The translations under genes were made by a program, and so were the position numbers. A stretch of 64,000 bases of DNA from Parasphingopyxis lamellibrachiae. GTDB lineage: Bacteria > Pseudomonadota > Alphaproteobacteria > Sphingomonadales > Sphingomonadaceae. Numbering within the stretch: the stretch's first letter is position 1; each line of letters opens with the position of its first letter. The notes beneath the pieces were generated by a model. That model ran no database searches, was not told the origin of the DNA, and worked only from the letters and a program-made list of their open reading frames with translations. The stretch is from positions 1,792,957 through 1,856,956 of the forward strand of contig NZ_QRDP01000004.1 in the NCBI RefSeq assembly GCF_003385775.1, given 5' to 3'. This document shows, piece after piece, positions 25,556-33,734 of the stretch.

Positions 25556-27886
25556 TCAGAAGTCGTAACGCAACCGCGCCATCCAACGACCCGGCTCGCT
25601 CAGATACGGGTAGATCAGGAACGAAGTCATATAGAGATCGTCGAAGCAGTTGTTGCATTCGAGGCCAAGCGACCAGCCCGCTTCCGAACGCAGCGTAAGG
25701 CCGGCGTTCACGACGCTATGGCCTGGCTGAAAGCCGCGCGGATCGTTCGACGTCGAGACCCAGGTCGAGCTGATATAATTCCAGTTCACCGAAGGCTGGA
25801 GCGAGAAACCGTTGCCGAGCTCCCAATTATAGCTGCCGCCTACAGTCGAGGTGAAGGATGGCGCACGTGTCGGCTCCGCGATTCCCCCGTTCGGGGTGAC
25901 GACGCTGACATTGCAGGCGGTCACGTCGCCGGCAAGGCAATCCGCCTGCTGGGCCTGGGTGACGCTGTTTATATTCTTATAGCTCGCATCCTGGAGACCG
26001 AACGACCAGAATAGGTTCAGCCCGGTGACCGGCGTCGTAGAGATTTCGGCCTCGATGCCATAATTCTCCATATCGGCGACATTGCGGGTCAGGTAGGTGA
26101 TCGAACCGGTGAGCGGGTTGAGACCGCCACCCGGCAGCTGCTGATCATAGTCGGTGAAGTAGAAGCCGGTCAGGTTCACGGTCAGACGACGGTCGAACCA
26201 TTCGGAGCGGACACCGCCCTCGAACGACCAAATCGTTTCTCGGGTGAAGGCAGCGGCATTGTCGGGCGAATAGGCCCGCGCATTCCAGCCGCCCGACTTG
26301 AAGCCTCGCGTTGCCGAGGCGAACAGCATCACATCGTCGGCCGCCTGATACTGGATCGCAAAACGCGGCGTCCATACGCGCGAACGCTGCTCGGTCGGAA
26401 TACCCAGATCGATAAGATCCTGCGTGTCGAAGGGAACCGCCCGCGACGTCGGTGGCAGCGGATTCGCGTTGGGCGAGAACTCGATCGTCTTGCGCTCGTC
26501 CGTATAGCGAATGCCCGCCGTAAGCGTCAGTTCGGGCGTTGCGTGCAGATCGCCCTGGATATAGCCGGCATAGGCTTCGGTGTCGTTGGACATGACACGG
26601 TCGCCGTTCCGGAATGTCGGGCCGTTGATGATCGCAACCAGATTCGCGAAGTCGGTCTCGTTGGTTTCGTTGATGTAATAGACTCCAGCGACATAATCGA
26701 GCACGCCGTCAAAAGCACTGCCGCTGAATTTGATCTCCTGGCTGAACTGGCCGTGCCAGCTGTCGCTCGCAAGCGGAATACCGGTTCCCGGCCGGGCCGA
26801 AACGAGGTTCACGCCGTCAATCACAACCCCGGTCGCGCCGGCAAGGCTTTCGGTCAGGAACTCCTGATAGAGATGGCGATAGCCGGTGATGACATTCAGC
26901 GTCGCGTCGCTGCCGATTTCGACTTCGATGTTCGAACTGACCGAATAGCTTTCGGCCAGGTTGCCGGCTGCGTTATCGGCAAGACGCGAAGATACGAGAC
27001 CCGGACCAAGCGGATTTTCCGTGCTGATCCGGGTAAAGGTGATCCGCTGATCTGTCGTCGGATCATAGAAATGCGGCAGGTTCGCATTGGAGTTATGGAT
27101 ATAGTCGGCCGACACGTCCCACAGCACGGAATCGGAAAGCCGGGCACGGACAGCGCCGCGAAGACCCCAATTCTCCTCGCCATTCAGACGCTCGCCGGTG
27201 ATCTGGTTGCGCACATAACCATCGGATTCGATATAATAGCCCGACACTTTGGTGAGCAGGGAATCCGCGATCAGCGGCACATCCACGGAGCCGCGAAGCT
27301 GGACCCGGTTGAAACGGCCGTAACCGATTTCGGCATAGCCGCCGAATTCGTCTTGGGGACGCGCCATGATCACGTTGATCGCGCCACCCGTTGTGTTGCG
27401 CCCGAACAAAGTGCCCTGCGGCCCACGCAGAACCTCAACCCGCTCGACGTCGAAGAGCGAGAAGTTGTTGGCGCCCTGACGAGAAACATAGATGTCATCG
27501 ATATAGGTGCCGACCGGTGGATCGAAGGTCGAGATCGATTCCGTGTTGGAAAGGCCGCGCATCGAATAGGCGTTGGCGGTGCCAACGGCGGTGTTGTGAT
27601 GGCCGATAAGGTTTGGAACGTAATTCACCAGGTCCAGTGTATTGCTTACCTGCATGGTTTCCAGTTCGGTCGACCCGAACGCGGAGACGGCCAGCGGCAC
27701 ATCCTGCAATGACTGCTCACGGCGCTGCGCCGTTACGATGATCGGCGGCGGCGCGTTCGACGCCCCAGCTTCAGCGGCGGCGGTTTGCGCCAGCACGGAT
27801 GTCGACGAAAGAAGTGTTGCACCCACCAGAATAGCGCGCCCCATGGTATTATATGTCATCTTTGCAGCCCTCCACGATTTCTGCAT
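25556..27886 (-). CDS. TonB-dependent outer-membrane receptor 2
   Basis: A 776-residue receptor with a signal peptide (LVGATLLSSTSVLAQ), TonB box PPIIVTAQRREQSLQDVPLA, a plug with VEVLRGPQGTLFGRNTTGGA, and a barrel ending WMARLRYDF. The QRREQSLQDVPLAV form is the sphingomonad type tied to aromatic and other catabolic clusters. A nearer start is ATG 27859 (MTYNTMGRA). It heads the operon with the small protein, flavoenzyme, SDR and MFS genes, and operator site D lies about 65 bp upstream. It probably imports the growth substrate. Confidence 0.92.
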   Translation of the reverse strand: MQKSWRAAKMTYNTMGRAILVGATLLSSTSVLAQTAAAEAGASNAPPPIIVTAQRREQSLQDVPLAVSAFGSTELETMQVSNTLDLVNYVPNLIGHHNTAVGTANAYSMRGLSNTESISTFDPPVGTYIDDIYVSRQGANNFSLFDVERVEVLRGPQGTLFGRNTTGGAINVIMARPQDEFGGYAEIGYGRFNRVQLRGSVDVPLIADSLLTKVSGYYIESDGYVRNQITGERLNGEENWGLRGAVRARLSDSVLWDVSADYIHNSNANLPHFYDPTTDQRITFTRISTENPLGPGLVSSRLADNAAGNLAESYSVSSNIEVEIGSDATLNVITGYRHLYQEFLTESLAGATGVVIDGVNLVSARPGTGIPLASDSWHGQFSQEIKFSGSAFDGVLDYVAGVYYINETNETDFANLVAIINGPTFRNGDRVMSNDTEAYAGYIQGDLHATPELTLTAGIRYTDERKTIEFSPNANPLPPTSRAVPFDTQDLIDLGIPTEQRSRVWTPRFAIQYQAADDVMLFASATRGFKSGGWNARAYSPDNAAAFTRETIWSFEGGVRSEWFDRRLTVNLTGFYFTDYDQQLPGGGLNPLTGSITYLTRNVADMENYGIEAEISTTPVTGLNLFWSFGLQDASYKNINSVTQAQQADCLAGDVTACNVSVVTPNGGIAEPTRAPSFTSTVGGSYNWELGNGFSLQPSVNWNYISSTWVSTSNDPRGFQPGHSVVNAGLTLRSEAGWSLGLECNNCFDDLYMTSFLIYPYLSEPGRWMARLRYDF

Positions 27887-27951
27887 TGCGTGATTTTCGT
27901 TCTAGCCCGACAGGGCGAACGTCGCCCGACCGGCCCAACCCTGTAATCTAT

Positions 27952-27971
27952 TTGTCTTATCTTTATATCAA
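27952..27971 (-). promoter_or_regulatory. Operator site D of the catabolic regulon
   Basis: TTGTCTTAT-CTTT-ATATCAA on the plus strand: 16 of 20 positions match the complement of site A, counting the four-base spacer. Upstream of TonB receptor 2. Confidence 0.65.
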
Positions 27972-28088
27972 TTTGATGCATAGTCCAATGGTTTTCACCA
28001 TTCCATGAAAAAATCCCATGTTTCTCTTCTTTTACAGATATTTAAATTGCCGATCTAGCAACTCTGCGGGTAATTATGTGACACCGGC

Positions 28089-28925
28089 CTACGAGATTTC
28101 CGAATCAAATTCGGTAAATTGTCCTATGTGAGACAACACTGGGTCGCACCACTCGTCAGGCCGGTCGAACACCATGCCGGGTCCCCCGGCGAATTCGGCA
28201 TAGGCCCAGTCGGGCCTCGCCTCGGCAATCTGCCCGCCCCAGGGAAAGATCGGATCTGTCCGGCTTGCTATGACAAGCGTCGGGCAGGCGATGCGCGGCA
28301 CGTCCGCCCGGAAATCGTAGAACGGGATTATTCCGTGCCCATGTTCCTTCCAGGGCCCGTGAAGGAAATAGGTGATAACCGCGATATGGACGGTCTCGTC
28401 GCTCCAGTCGGGATCGCCCTTTTCCCGCACCCAGGCCCAGCGGTCGGTAATGTGGCTCCCATCGGGCGCGATCGTCTGATTGTCCGGGAATTTCCCGATC
28501 CGCGCGGCCCGCTCCGCTTCGGTGTAGAAGGGCGCATTGTCGAGGATCAGCCCGCAGACGAGCTCCGGATGCTCTGCGGCCAGCCGGCCTGCCACAAGGC
28601 CGCCGCCGCGATGGCCGAGCACGACCGCCGGCCCGGAGCCGAAAGCCCCCAGCAGCTTTGCGAGGTTATCGGCATAGCATTCGATGCCCGGCGTCTTCGG
28701 TGGATCGGACATGCCGTGCGCGGGCAGGTCGACGGCAATAGCGCGGAAACCGGCATCGGCGATCCGTGGCAGCACATGCCGGAACTGGAGCGAGGACCAG
28801 GGTGCCTGGTGAACCAGCAGCACCGGCGGGCCCTCCCCGTAGCTGCGATAATGGAGCTGGCCGTCAAGGCCGTCGACATAGCCGCGGCGCTCGCCTGGCA
28901 GCGCCGTCATGATGGGTAGCGTCAT
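28089..28925 (-). CDS. Alpha/beta-hydrolase-fold protein lacking the usual nucleophile and histidine
   Basis: A 278-residue alpha/beta-hydrolase fold: oxyanion-side LLVHQAPWSSLQFRHVLPRI, strand-turn IAVDLPAHGMSDPP, nucleophile elbow VVLGHRGGGLVAG, acid loop ASRTDPIFPW, and C-terminal FAGGPGMVFDRPDEW. The elbow, normally GxSxG, has Arg in the Ser place, and the loop that usually carries the catalytic His reads GGPGM. The Asp is present. So it is not a standard serine hydrolase; a lyase, cofactor-free oxygenase or binding role is possible. It is third in the operon after methyltransferase 2 and an MFS transporter. Confidence 0.82.
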   Translation of the reverse strand: MTLPIMTALPGERRGYVDGLDGQLHYRSYGEGPPVLLVHQAPWSSLQFRHVLPRIADAGFRAIAVDLPAHGMSDPPKTPGIECYADNLAKLLGAFGSGPAVVLGHRGGGLVAGRLAAEHPELVCGLILDNAPFYTEAERAARIGKFPDNQTIAPDGSHITDRWAWVREKGDPDWSDETVHIAVITYFLHGPWKEHGHGIIPFYDFRADVPRIACPTLVIASRTDPIFPWGGQIAEARPDWAYAEFAGGPGMVFDRPDEWCDPVLSHIGQFTEFDSEIS

Positions 28926-29007
28926 TGCATCACCTTCGGGTCACTGGATTCCTGGGCATGGCCATGTGCGAAAACAGCCTCAATTGTATTGTACCCATAA
29001 CTTTTTA

Positions 29008-30372
29008 TCAGGCGGCCGCTCCTTTGGGACCAAGCGCTGCCGCGGCGGCGTCCCGATCGTCCATCGCGGTCGTCATGACCGTCATATCCTTGGCGAGTTT
29101 GCGATAATGTTTGAGGCCAAAAATCATCACCAGAATCGTCGGTATGCCGACGAAGAGGACGAAACCGCACAGGACAACGCCGATCGACCGCGGATCGCCC
29201 GACCAGTCGGTAGCCGCACCGATCAATGGCGGCCCGAGCAGCGGACCGACCAGAGTAATTACTGTGTTGAAGATGGCAACCGAACGGCTGCGCATCTCGC
29301 CCGGTGTAATCATCTGCAGCGCAGCAGGGCCGCCGGCGGTTGCCGCGGATTTGCCGATAAAGGCGATGAACATGGCCACGACGGCAAGCTGGGCCGTCGG
29401 CATGATCGGGTAGAGCGCGCTCATCGGTACCGTAATGCACAGGCCCAGGATGAGCGTGTACATCCCGCCCATATCGCCATCCCGGCCGAGCCGCTTGCTC
29501 GACCATAGCGCAAGCGCTGTGCCGATCGGTCCGGCGGTGAAGTAGAACAACCCGGTGACGGCACCGATCGTCATCACGTCCCATCCCCACACGCGTGAGA
29601 ATAGCGGCACATTCCAGAAGGTCAGCGTCGCCATCGCAAAATTGCATGTCGAACCGGCAAACAAGACGCCGAAACCCCGCCACCGGTCCAGCATGTAGCG
29701 CACCGCGCTGATCTTCGATCCGCTTTCCGGCGTTTCGCTGATCGTATCTGTCTTGGGCGGCTCTTTGACGGTCATCAGCAGCAACGCGAACAGCATGCCC
29801 GGTGCGCCGACCAGCAGGAATGTCATCTGCCAGGGCTCAAACGAGCGGCCGAGAAACTCGACATGGCCGACATCGTGCAGTGCGGACACGAGCATGCCGC
29901 CGGCGAGAAACGCCAGACCGGCGCCGAGATAGGGCCCGGCCATATAGAGGCTGATCGCGCGGGCGCGGTCGCCGCGCTTGAAATAGTCGCTGATAATCGA
30001 CACCGAGCACGGGCTGACGACAGCCTCGCCAAGACCAAGGCCGAGACGGAAAATCAGCAGCGGCAGGAACGACATGGCGAAACCGCTCATGGTCGTCATC
30101 GTGCACCAGATGACCAGCCCGGCGATGAGCAGCCATTTCCGGCTCCATTTGTCTGCCAGCAGCCCGAGCGGGATACTGACGGCGACATGGAATATCGAGA
30201 ATGCCGGGCCGAGCAGCAGACCGATCTGAAAATCGCTCAGCCCCATCGATTCCTTGATCGGCTCAACGACGAGCGAGAGGATGAACCTGTCGAAATAGGA
30301 AAGGATGAAGACGAGGAGAAGCAGGATAACTACATACCAGCGATACCAGCCACTGTTCCGGTCAATGTTCAC
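29008..30372 (-). CDS. MFS transporter (spinster/organic-acid type)
   Basis: A 454-residue, 12-helix major facilitator. The start is YRWYVVILLLLVFILSYFDR with the loop ADKWSRKWLLIAG, and FRLGLGLGEAVVSPCSVSII is the helix-4/5 signature of the Spns/aromatic-acid-uptake branch. A charged central loop (KEPPKTDTISETPESGSK) separates the halves. It lies between methyltransferase 2 and the alpha/beta-fold gene in a minus-strand operon controlled from site C. Likely inner-membrane importer of the substrate brought in by TonB receptor 2; the ligand is unknown. Confidence 0.87.
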   Translation of the reverse strand: MNIDRNSGWYRWYVVILLLLVFILSYFDRFILSLVVEPIKESMGLSDFQIGLLLGPAFSIFHVAVSIPLGLLADKWSRKWLLIAGLVIWCTMTTMSGFAMSFLPLLIFRLGLGLGEAVVSPCSVSIISDYFKRGDRARAISLYMAGPYLGAGLAFLAGGMLVSALHDVGHVEFLGRSFEPWQMTFLLVGAPGMLFALLLMTVKEPPKTDTISETPESGSKISAVRYMLDRWRGFGVLFAGSTCNFAMATLTFWNVPLFSRVWGWDVMTIGAVTGLFYFTAGPIGTALALWSSKRLGRDGDMGGMYTLILGLCITVPMSALYPIMPTAQLAVVAMFIAFIGKSAATAGGPAALQMITPGEMRSRSVAIFNTVITLVGPLLGPPLIGAATDWSGDPRSIGVVLCGFVLFVGIPTILVMIFGLKHYRKLAKDMTVMTTAMDDRDAAAAALGPKGAAA

Positions 30373-30429
30373 AAGGCATTCCTTACCAAGGGCGCTTACG
30401 CGCGTTTTCGTTGAGAGTCGTCGATCGCC

Positions 30430-31641
30430 CTAGGACGGGAGGCTGCTGCCGAACACATACCAGGCGCCCTTGCCATGGCGCGGACGGCCGGGCTCGTTCC
30501 AGCCGAACGCTTCGGCCCGGTCGGGATAGGCGCCGAGGTCGGGCAGCAGATGGGCAAAATTGCGTTCCGGCTCGAAGCCCGCCTCCTCCAGAAGGACGGC
30601 GGGATCCTGCGCCCGGAAATCGGTATAGTTCGGCTCGTTGTTATGTTCGGTGTCCCAGTTCCAGAAGAAATCTTCCCAGGCATCGACGAGGCAGGTCGCG
30701 GGCAGCTCCTGATGGACCATGATCCCGCCCGGCCGCAGCAGGCGGCGGCATTCCGCGAGCACCTTGCGGGTCGCATCGACCGTAATCTCGTGAAAGAAGA
30801 AGCTTGAGACGATAAGATCGAAATGCCCGTCCGGGAAATCCAGGGCCTCGGCATTCTGCTGGCTGAGATGGAGGGGAATGCCCTCATGCTCGGCCACCGC
30901 ATGGCCGTAGCGCAGCAGCGGCGCGCCAACATCCACGCCATGCGCCTCCACACCGGGAAAGGCCTGCACATAGGGCATCAGGTTTTTGCCCGACGAGGTG
31001 CCGATGTCGAGCATCCGGGTCGGGGCGAATTCGTGGCGTTCATGCTTGAGCCAGCGGCTGATCACCTTGGCGACGCCGCCCCAGCTGCGATGGCTCATAC
31101 TGGCCGAAAAGACGCGCGCACCGAGCGCCACAACAGCCCCCTGGGCAACATCGTCGGCAACCCATTCCTTGTGAAAACAGCCTGGCGTCAGATGCACGTC
31201 TAGCTGGGAAACATAGTCGGGAACGGGCAGCGCCGGATCGAGCCGTAACGAGCCTCCGGCCGGATTGCGCTCCTGCGCCGCCCGGGCCAGATCGATCATT
31301 TCGGGCAGCGCCCGCTCGATCGGCTCCTGTACCGACTGGAAACACATTTCCTGGGCGTTGTAGCGCAGCGTGCTGTAAAACCGGTAGGAAGCCTCACCCT
31401 CCATCGCATCCTCGATCGCCAGCGCGTCATCCAGCGGCACCCCTTCGGACTGGCGCGCCGGCGCGACCCGGTGGTCGAAATCCTTGTGGAGCATTTCCGG
31501 CATGTCCTGGATCGCGAAACGGCGCAGCGCACTGCAGAAACGCTGCCGCCCCCGCTCGTCGAGCGTCGATTCGGGCAGCGCCTCGATGTCGGGAATGACC
31601 GAATTCCTGCGTTCGGAAAGCCTGTCTGCTGTACTGGCCAT
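30430..31641 (-). CDS. SAM-dependent methyltransferase 2, paralogue of methyltransferase 1
   Basis: 403 residues with the same two-part plan as the gene at 17591-18724. The N-terminal domain ends in LRLDPALPVPDYVSQLDVHL (compare LSLDPSYDPSPEVANVDIHL). The class I methyltransferase core has RMLDIGTSSGKNLMPYVQAF, HGVDVGAPLLRYGHAVAEHE, FDLIVSSFFFHEITVDATRK and LLRPGGIMVHQELPATC. It is the first gene of an operon with an MFS transporter and the odd alpha/beta-fold protein, divergent from the FAD monooxygenase. Acceptor unknown. Confidence 0.85.
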   Translation of the reverse strand: MASTADRLSERRNSVIPDIEALPESTLDERGRQRFCSALRRFAIQDMPEMLHKDFDHRVAPARQSEGVPLDDALAIEDAMEGEASYRFYSTLRYNAQEMCFQSVQEPIERALPEMIDLARAAQERNPAGGSLRLDPALPVPDYVSQLDVHLTPGCFHKEWVADDVAQGAVVALGARVFSASMSHRSWGGVAKVISRWLKHERHEFAPTRMLDIGTSSGKNLMPYVQAFPGVEAHGVDVGAPLLRYGHAVAEHEGIPLHLSQQNAEALDFPDGHFDLIVSSFFFHEITVDATRKVLAECRRLLRPGGIMVHQELPATCLVDAWEDFFWNWDTEHNNEPNYTDFRAQDPAVLLEEAGFEPERNFAHLLPDLGAYPDRAEAFGWNEPGRPRHGKGAWYVFGSSLPS

Positions 31642-31730
31642 AGATTCCCTCGCCTAACCCGAAAATACATTGTCGCACGATTGCCGATGCTGCCTTGCCA
31701 ATTGCGCAGCTTGCAATTACGCGGGTTGAA

Positions 31731-31750
31731 TAGTCTTATATCTAATACAA
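31731..31750. promoter_or_regulatory. Operator site C of the catabolic regulon
   Basis: TAGTCTTAT-ATCT-AATACAA on the plus strand. On the minus strand the extended block (CAGATCGC complement) also matches the GATCTGATTTG next to site A. It lies between methyltransferase 2 (start 31641) and the monooxygenase (start 31777) and can serve both divergent operons. Confidence 0.65.
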
Positions 31751-31776
31751 ATCAGATCGCAAGGGTTCGGACGAGA

Positions 31777-32973
31777 ATGACGCAGACAAAACCGGTAATC
31801 ATCGTAGGGGCAGGGCCTGTGGGGCTGACGGCGGCCCTGTTGTTGCAGGCACGGAAAATTCCTTTCACCCTCTATGAAGCGGAACCCGAACTGCTCGACG
31901 ACCTGCGCGCCTCGACATTCCATCCGCCGACGCTCGACATGCTCGACACGCTCGGCGTCGCGGCGCCCCTGGTCGCCCAGGGGCTGGTCAGCCCGACCTG
32001 GCAGATCCGCATGCACCCCAGCGGGGAACGGGCCGTGTTCGATCTCGGCGTGATCGCCGATTCGACCGCCCACCCCTATCGGCTGCAATGCGAACAATCC
32101 AAGCTCTGCCGGATCATGCTGGCCATGCTGCGCGACAAGGGCGCGGACATCCGCATGGGCATGAAGGTGGAAGGCGTTACCCAGGACGCAGACGGGGTCC
32201 GCCTGGATCTGCGCGATACGGAAGGTGTGGCTGCCGCCGACGAAGCCGGGTTCCTGATTGCCGCCGATGGCGCGCGCAGCGCGGTCCGTTCCGCGCTCGG
32301 ATTTCCTTTCGAGGGCAAGACCTATCCCGAAACGACCATTCTCGCGACCACGCGCTTTCCTTTCGACGAGCATCTGGAGGGCCTGTCCAACGTCAATTAT
32401 GTCTGGAAAGAGGGCGGCACCTTCAGTCTCCTGCATCTGCCCGGATTGTGGCGCTGCAGCCTCTATCCCGATGGCGAGGAGAGTATCGAGGACGCCCTGG
32501 AACCGGCCAGCATCGAGCGCAAGCTGCAGGAGATCGTTCCCATCGCGGGCAATCACCAGGTCGACGAAATCCGGCCTTACCGGATCCATATGCGGATCGT
32601 CGACGATTACCGTTCCGGCCGGGTGATGCTGGCCGGCGACGCCGCCCATCTCAATTCGCCATCGGGCGGCATGGGGATGAATGGCGGCATCCATGACGCG
32701 TTCGAACTGGTCGCAACGCTGGAGGAGGTGCTGAACGGGGCGTCCATGGACGTGCTCGACCGCTATACGCGGCGGCGGCGGCCGATCGCCGAACAGGAGA
32801 TCCTCAACCAGGCCGATCGCAACCGCGCCCGCATGCAGGAACGCGACCCGGCCAGGCGCCGCGAATCGCTGGCGGCGTTGCAGCGTACCGCCGGAGACCC
32901 GGACGCCGCCCGCGAACATCTGCTGCGCAGTTCGATGATCGCCGGACTCCGCAAAGCGGCAGAAATCGCATGA
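31777..32973 (+). CDS. FAD-dependent monooxygenase (PHBH/UbiH class)
   Basis: A 398-residue class A flavoprotein monooxygenase. GAGPVGLTAALLLQARK binds FAD, LIAADGARSAVR is the DG motif that also contacts NAD(P)H, and RVMLAGDAAHLNSPSGGMGM is the GD motif. The family hydroxylates aromatic and heteroaromatic rings or enols, as in 6-hydroxynicotinate or salicylate monooxygenases. The start at 31777 is the first Met ahead of the FAD motif; the longer frame reaches into the divergent gene. Its end overlaps the next gene (ATGA), giving a coupled run through SnoaL. Confidence 0.9.
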   Translation: MTQTKPVIIVGAGPVGLTAALLLQARKIPFTLYEAEPELLDDLRASTFHPPTLDMLDTLGVAAPLVAQGLVSPTWQIRMHPSGERAVFDLGVIADSTAHPYRLQCEQSKLCRIMLAMLRDKGADIRMGMKVEGVTQDADGVRLDLRDTEGVAAADEAGFLIAADGARSAVRSALGFPFEGKTYPETTILATTRFPFDEHLEGLSNVNYVWKEGGTFSLLHLPGLWRCSLYPDGEESIEDALEPASIERKLQEIVPIAGNHQVDEIRPYRIHMRIVDDYRSGRVMLAGDAAHLNSPSGGMGMNGGIHDAFELVATLEEVLNGASMDVLDRYTRRRRPIAEQEILNQADRNRARMQERDPARRRESLAALQRTAGDPDAAREHLLRSSMIAGLRKAAEIA

Positions 32974-33734
32974 GCGGCCGGCGCTACGATTATGGGCGGA
33001 CCGCGATGATCGGCATCGGCACGCCCCAGGCCAATCCGACGGTCGAGGCGGAACTGCGGATCATCCTGCCGCCCGGCTGCGCACTGGCCGTCAACCGGCT
33101 GACCAGCTCGTCGGACGATCCCATGCAGCGGCTGCGCGACTATCTCGAGGGGCTGGAGGCGAGCCTCGATCAATATGATACGCTGCGCCCCGATGCCTAC
33201 GGTTTCGGCTGTACCGGCTCTTCCTACCTGATCGATGCGAATGCGGAAGTGCGCATCGTCGAGCGCATCGAAGAGCGTCTCGGCTATCCGGTCGTGACCG
33301 CAACCGCCGCCATCCGCTGGCAGCTGGCGCAGCTCGGCGCGAAGCGGATCGCCCTGGCCTCTCCCTATCCGCCGGCCCTGTCCGAAGCGGCCCGCGCCTA
33401 TTGGACAGGCGCAGGCTTCGATCTGGTCGAGGTCCGCCGGATCGACACGGGCAGCGGCGATACGCGCAGCATCTACACGCTGGGCAGCGAAGACGCCCGG
33501 CCAGCCGCCGAAGCGCTCGGCCGGCTCGAAATCGATGCGGTCCTCTTGAGCGGCACCGGCATGCCTTCTCTCGCGCTGATCGCCGACGCCGCCGATAGCG
33601 GGCCGGCCCTTCTTTCTTCCAATCTTTGCCTCGCGAACCGGCTCAGCGACCTTGTCGGCCTGCCGGCGCCCACCGGCTGGCGATCCCGCCTCGCCGAGGC
33701 CCTCGCACCAATCAAAGGAGCCCCTGCCAGATGA
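32970..33734 (+). CDS. Asp/Glu-racemase-fold enzyme (maleate isomerase/arylmalonate decarboxylase-like), one catalytic Cys
   Basis: A 254-residue protein of the maleate isomerase branch: MIGIGTPQANPTVEAELRII at the start and FGCTGSSYLID around C81, the first catalytic Cys. The second Cys, expected near residue 195 in the strand VLLSGTGMPSLALI, is Gly. Two-Cys members racemise or isomerise; the one-Cys member arylmalonate decarboxylase has the opposite arrangement (Gly first, Cys second). So the exact reaction is open: isomerase, decarboxylase or another enolate chemistry. Coupled by overlaps to the monooxygenase and the aldehyde dehydrogenase. Confidence 0.82.
   Translation: MSGRRYDYGRTAMIGIGTPQANPTVEAELRIILPPGCALAVNRLTSSSDDPMQRLRDYLEGLEASLDQYDTLRPDAYGFGCTGSSYLIDANAEVRIVERIEERLGYPVVTATAAIRWQLAQLGAKRIALASPYPPALSEAARAYWTGAGFDLVEVRRIDTGSGDTRSIYTLGSEDARPAAEALGRLEIDAVLLSGTGMPSLALIADAADSGPALLSSNLCLANRLSDLVGLPAPTGWRSRLAEALAPIKGAPAR

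Noticed and set aside
28989-29011. A sixth operator-like site (TTGTACCCATAAC...TTATCAG)
   Set aside because: Half sites resemble sites A-E but the spacing is about three bases longer and it overlaps the MFS stop codon; too weak to count.
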